This document shows, one piece after another, positions 60,310 through 64,000 of a stretch of 64,000 bases of DNA (position 1 is the first letter of the stretch; the number at the start of each line of letters is the position of its first letter). This stretch comes from Brassica napus (taxonomy: Eukaryota > Streptophyta > Magnoliopsida > Brassicales > Brassicaceae): positions 37,817,473-37,881,472 of the forward strand of contig NC_063449.1 of assembly GCF_020379485.1 (NCBI RefSeq), written 5' to 3'. Made by a program: the position numbers and the translations under genes. The notes beneath the pieces were generated by a model. The model saw only the letters and a program-made list of their open reading frames with translations, was not told where the DNA came from and searched no databases.

Positions 60310-60735
60310 TTACCTGGACCGGCTCGGGAGCAACCTGGAGTGGTCGCTCTGATAGGTCGCTCCGGGTCGTTTTCTCGCGTCGTGTGTCGACGAAAGGGTG
60401 AGCGACTCGTAGGTGTCGCTCTGAAGACGTCGCTCTGATCGACGGAATTGCGAGCGACCTCACGTGGTCGCTGCGAGACGTCGCTCCGAGAGCGATTCAC
60501 GAGCCCCAGAGACAGAAATGCAAGCGACTTAGCCGAGTCGCTATGATCTAGTCGCTCCCAGTCACCGAAAACGCGAGCGACCTCACGTGGTCGCTGCGAG
60601 ACGTCGCTCCGAGAGCGATTCTCGAGCTCCGGACACCGAAAATGCGAGCGACTTGGACCAGTCGCTCTGATCACGTCGCTTCCAGCTGGAGCGACCTCGT
60701 GGCATTGCTGCAGAACCTCGCTCCCACGCTCGATT
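60310..60735. repeat. GC-rich hairpin array in Athila internal spacer
   Basis: Many pairs of GAGCGACCT / GGTCGCT and AGCGACTT / AGTCGCT facing each other, for example GCGACCTCACGTGGTCGC (twice, near 60452 and 60578), itself a near-perfect palindrome. Same motif family as the U3 array of this element's LTR (51905-52215), and no similarity to the array in Athila copy 1. Confidence 0.8.
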
Positions 60736-60915
60736 CTTTGCCTTGACCGGATCGATGAACCACCTGAACACTACTTCCAAACTTTTCCTTTTTTTATTTT
60801 TTATGAAATATGATGAAAATGAAAATACCAATGCAATATGTACAAGGATACGCATGGGACTTCCCCCCAAGTGAGCTTGTTTTAAGTCTCTAGCTTGACT
60901 TTGCCTCCTTTTGGA

Positions 60916-63900
60916 TTAGGCTGGGGTAGGATCAGACAGTGGAGTTGAAACTACATCTTCCTCAGGTGCATCTGCCATGTAGAGCTTAACTCTTTGTCCA
61001 TTGACTGTGAAGTCTCTTCCATCAGTACTCCACAAAACTATTGCTCCATATGGCTTAGCCTCTTTGACCTTGAAGGGGCCAGACCACCTTGACTTAAGCT
61101 TTCCTGGAAACAACTTCAATCTTGAGTTGTAGAGAAGAACTTTATCTCCTTATTTAAACTCTCTCTTTAGGATATTCTTGTCATTGAAAGCTTTAGTCTT
61201 CTCCTTGTAGATCCTTGAGTTTTCAAATGCATTCATTCTTATCCCATCAAGCTCAAGTAGCTAAAAAAGCCTTTTCTCCTTGGCACTCTTGATGTCAAAG
61301 TTCAGCAACTTTACTGCCCAAAGTGCCTTGTACTCAAGCTCCACTGGCAGATGACAAGCTTTTCCGTACACTAGGTTGAAAGGTGTGGTCCCCAGAGGTG
61401 TCTTGTAAGCTGTCCTATAAGCCCAAAGCGCATCATCAAGCTTAATTGACCAATCCTTCCTTGTAATCCCCACAATCTTCTCCAAAATGGACTTGATCTC
61501 TCTGTTAGAAATCTCAACTTGATCACTTGTTTGAGGATGGTAAGGAGTTGCCACCTTGTGCTTAACACCGTTCTTCCTGATAAGTCCCTCAAGCAGTTTG
61601 TTGATGAAATGAGACCCTCCATCACTGATTACAACTCTTGGAACTCCGAACCTTGGAAATATGGTGCTCTTGAACATCTTGATTACCACTCTTGCATCAT
61701 TGGTGGGACTTGCAATAGCTTCCACCCATTTTGAGACATAATCAACAGCTACCAGGATGTACTTGTTTCCATGTGATGATGGAAATGGCCCCATGAAGTC
61801 AACACCCCACACATCAAACACTTCAACTTCAAGGATTGGATTCTGAGGCATCTCATTCCTCTTGGTGATGTTTCCCCTACTTTGGCATGAATCACACCTT
61901 GAAACAAAGTCTTGTGTGTCCTTGAACATGTGTGGCCACCAGAATCCAGCTTGTAACACCTTAGCAACAGTCTTGAAGGTAGCAAAGTGGCCTCCATAAA
62001 ATGATCCATGACACTGTGTAAGGATCCCATCAATCTCCTCATTAGCAACCACTCTCCTATAACGTTGATCTTTGCAAAGAATGTAGAGGTACGGCTCATC
62101 CCAGTAGTATCTCTTCACATCCTTGTAGAACTTCTTCTTGGCATAACCCACAAGATTCAAAGGCTCTTTTCCTGTGGCTAGGTAATTCACCAAATCAGCA
62201 TACCAAGGTTCTTTCTCTTCTGTTGCCTTGATTTCTTCAAGCTTCCTTCCAGTCTCACAAACTGCTATCACTGCTCCAATAGCCATGATCTGTTCCTCAG
62301 GGAGTCCTTCATCAATTGGAATGCCACACTCCACTCTCAGCCTGGACAAGTGATCAGCTACACCATTCTCAACTCCTGGCTTGTCCTTGATCTCTAAATC
62401 AAACTCTTACAGCAAAAGAATCCATCTCAAGAGCCTGGGCTTTGCATCCTTCTTCGCCAAAAGGTGTCTCAACGCAGCATGATATGTGTAGACAATGATT
62501 TTAGATCCCATCAAGTAGCTTCTGAACTTCTCAAAGGCAAAGACAATGGCTAGCATCTCCTTCTCTGTTGTGGCATATCTCATCTGAGCATCATTCAGGG
62601 TTTGGCTCGCGTAATAGATCACATGGGTCTTGCCATCTTTCTTCTGCCCCAAAACAGCTCCCACAGCATAATCACTAGCATTACACATGATCTCAAAGGG
62701 GAGATCCCAATTAGGTGGCTGGACAATTGGAGCACTGATGAGTTTACCTTTCAGCTTCTTGAAGGCTTCTAGACACTCCACATCAAAGCTGAAGGTGGCT
62801 TCTTTTCAAGCAGCCTTGTCAATGGTCTAGTGATCATGGAGAAGTCCTTGATGAATCTCCTGTAGAATCCAGCATGACCAAGAAAACTTCTGATGTCTTT
62901 CACTATTTTCGGTGGGGGCAAACCAACCATGACATCGATCTTAGCCTTATCCACCTCAATCCCCTTCTCTGATATCTTGTGTCCCAGCACAATCCCTTCT
63001 TTGACCATGAAGTGACACTTTTCCTAGTTCAGCACAAGGTTGGTGTCTTCACATCTCTGTAGGACCCTGCACAAATTTGACAAACAAGCAGAAAACGAAG
63101 ATCCATAGACAGAGAAATCATCCATGAACACCTCCACAACATCCTCAATCAGATCATAAAAGATCGACATCATGCACCTTTGAAAGGTGGCTGGAGCATT
63201 ACATAGACCAAATGGCATTCTTCGATATGCGAAGGTACCATAAGGACATGTGAATGTTGTTTTCTCCTGATCATTGGGATGTATGGAGATCTGGAAGAAT
63301 CCTGAATATCCATCATGAAAGCAATAGAATGGATGATTTGCAAGTCTCTCAAGCATCTGATCAATAATGGAAGTGGAAAATGATCTTTTCTAGATGTAGA
63401 GTTCAGTTTTCGGTAATCAATACACATTCTATGCCCAGTGACTGTCCTTGTTGGTATCAATTCATCCTTGTCATTTTTAATCACAGTTATACCACCCTTT
63501 TTTGGCACAACATGCACAGGAGATACCCATTTAGAATCTGAGATAGGGTAGATAACACCAGCATCTAAGAGTTTAAGAATCTCTTTCTTTATAACATCCT
63601 TCAGATTAGGATTTAACCTTCTTTGATGCTCGATAGAAGTCATTGATTCATCCTCAAGATGTATCCTATGCATACACAAAGAGGGTGATATTCCCTTGAT
63701 GTCATCAAGTGAGTAACCTATTGCTTTTCTAAATCTTTTAAGTGTTTTCAAAAGTTCAGATAGCTCAGTTTCAGTAAGTTCACTACTCACAATGACTGGA
63801 TAAGTTCCATTAGGACCAAGAAATGCATACCTTACACCATTGGGGAGAGGTTTAAGCTCCACTTTTGGCGCCTTACGCTCGCTCCAGTCGTCTTGTTGGG

Positions 63901-64000
63901 TGTCCCCTTGTTGAATGACCGAGGCTTCCTGATGGACAATTTGAGGTAGCTCCTCATACTGATCCTTACTACCAAATCCTCTGTGTGAATCCAACATCAT
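60916..64000 (-). pseudogene. Athila pol: reverse transcriptase, RNase H, integrase (decayed)
   Basis: Copies the element RNA and inserts the DNA. Minus strand, right to left: N-terminal RT block (LLDAGVIYPISDSKWVSPVH near 63560), palm with FMDDFSVYG (about 63120), RNase H start ([20 protein letters not shown], 62690), integrase zinc finger (His-His near 62010, CDSC at 61888) and DDE core: Asp in [10 protein letters not shown], Asp in [10 protein letters not shown], Glu in [11 protein letters not shown] basic C-terminal part ([19 protein letters not shown]) ends at 60916. Broken by single-base frameshifts near 63365 and 62800 and by stops at 63024-63026, 62407-62409, 61261-61263 and 61150-61152. 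Protease and gag lie outside the window. Confidence 0.9.

Larger units (their letters stand above)
50962..64000 (-). mobile_element. Athila-type LTR retrotransposon (copy 2), 3' part
   Basis: On the minus strand, from the right edge: reverse transcriptase, RNase H and integrase (64000-60916), a spacer with a hairpin array, ORF1 of the ATHILA family (59603-54004) split by a CACTA element, a 1.5-kb spacer, polypurine tract (52432-52419) and 3' LTR (52418-50962). The 5' LTR and gag lie past 64000. The likely target duplication copy on this side is ttttc (50957-50961). Every gene is damaged. Confidence 0.9.

Overview
The window is nuclear DNA from a flowering plant, almost certainly a Brassicaceae species of the Brassica type. 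The evidence is AT-rich intergenic DNA, GT-AG introns, Athila retrotransposons, CACTA, PIF/Harbinger, hAT and Helitron elements, and two intact genes that match Arabidopsis LOX2 along their whole length. No bacterial genes, tRNA/rRNA genes or CRISPR arrays are visible.

Genes. There are only two intact protein genes, both on the + strand: tandem lipoxygenase paralogues LOX-A (14737-20228, 7 exons, 891 aa) and LOX-B (28648-35398, 7 exons, 892 aa). Both look like plastid 13-lipoxygenases of the jasmonate/green-leaf-volatile pathway. The splice phases join without a break and all iron ligands are present. The copies differ by one base at the residue that controls R/S stereochemistry in lipoxygenases: Gly in A, Ala in B. 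They also differ by large transposon insertions in introns: a Helitron in B intron 3 and a hAT MITE in A intron 5. Each gene shows the empty site for the other's insertion. A PIF/Harbinger element ends about 260 bp upstream of the LOX-B start codon.

Layout. 1-6001: right part of a CACTA element with a decayed two-gene transposase set, inserted into the gag of an Athila retrotransposon (6002-9310, minus). 9311-11193: copy 1 of a dispersed repeat called R here. 11194-14640: intergenic. 14641-20320: LOX-A. 20646-21261: Helitron. 21477-21675: RPL22 pseudogene. 21986-24724: R copy 2. 25239-28387: PIF/Harbinger with a transposase broken by one stop. 28590-35484: LOX-B. 36970-38448: Helitrons. 40018-45272: decayed LTR element carrying a hAT element and a LINE. 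46087-47669: solo LTR with a SINE inside. 48138-50961: R copy 3. 50962-64000: 3' part of a second Athila (minus), with its 3' LTR, decayed pol and ORF1; ORF1 is split by a deleted CACTA element (55523-59232).

The transposon story is unusually readable. R copies 1 and 3 are reciprocal empty sites for the two Athila insertions, and most elements still have target-site duplications. All coordinates and exon joins were read by eye. Family names come from recognised motifs, not from database searches.
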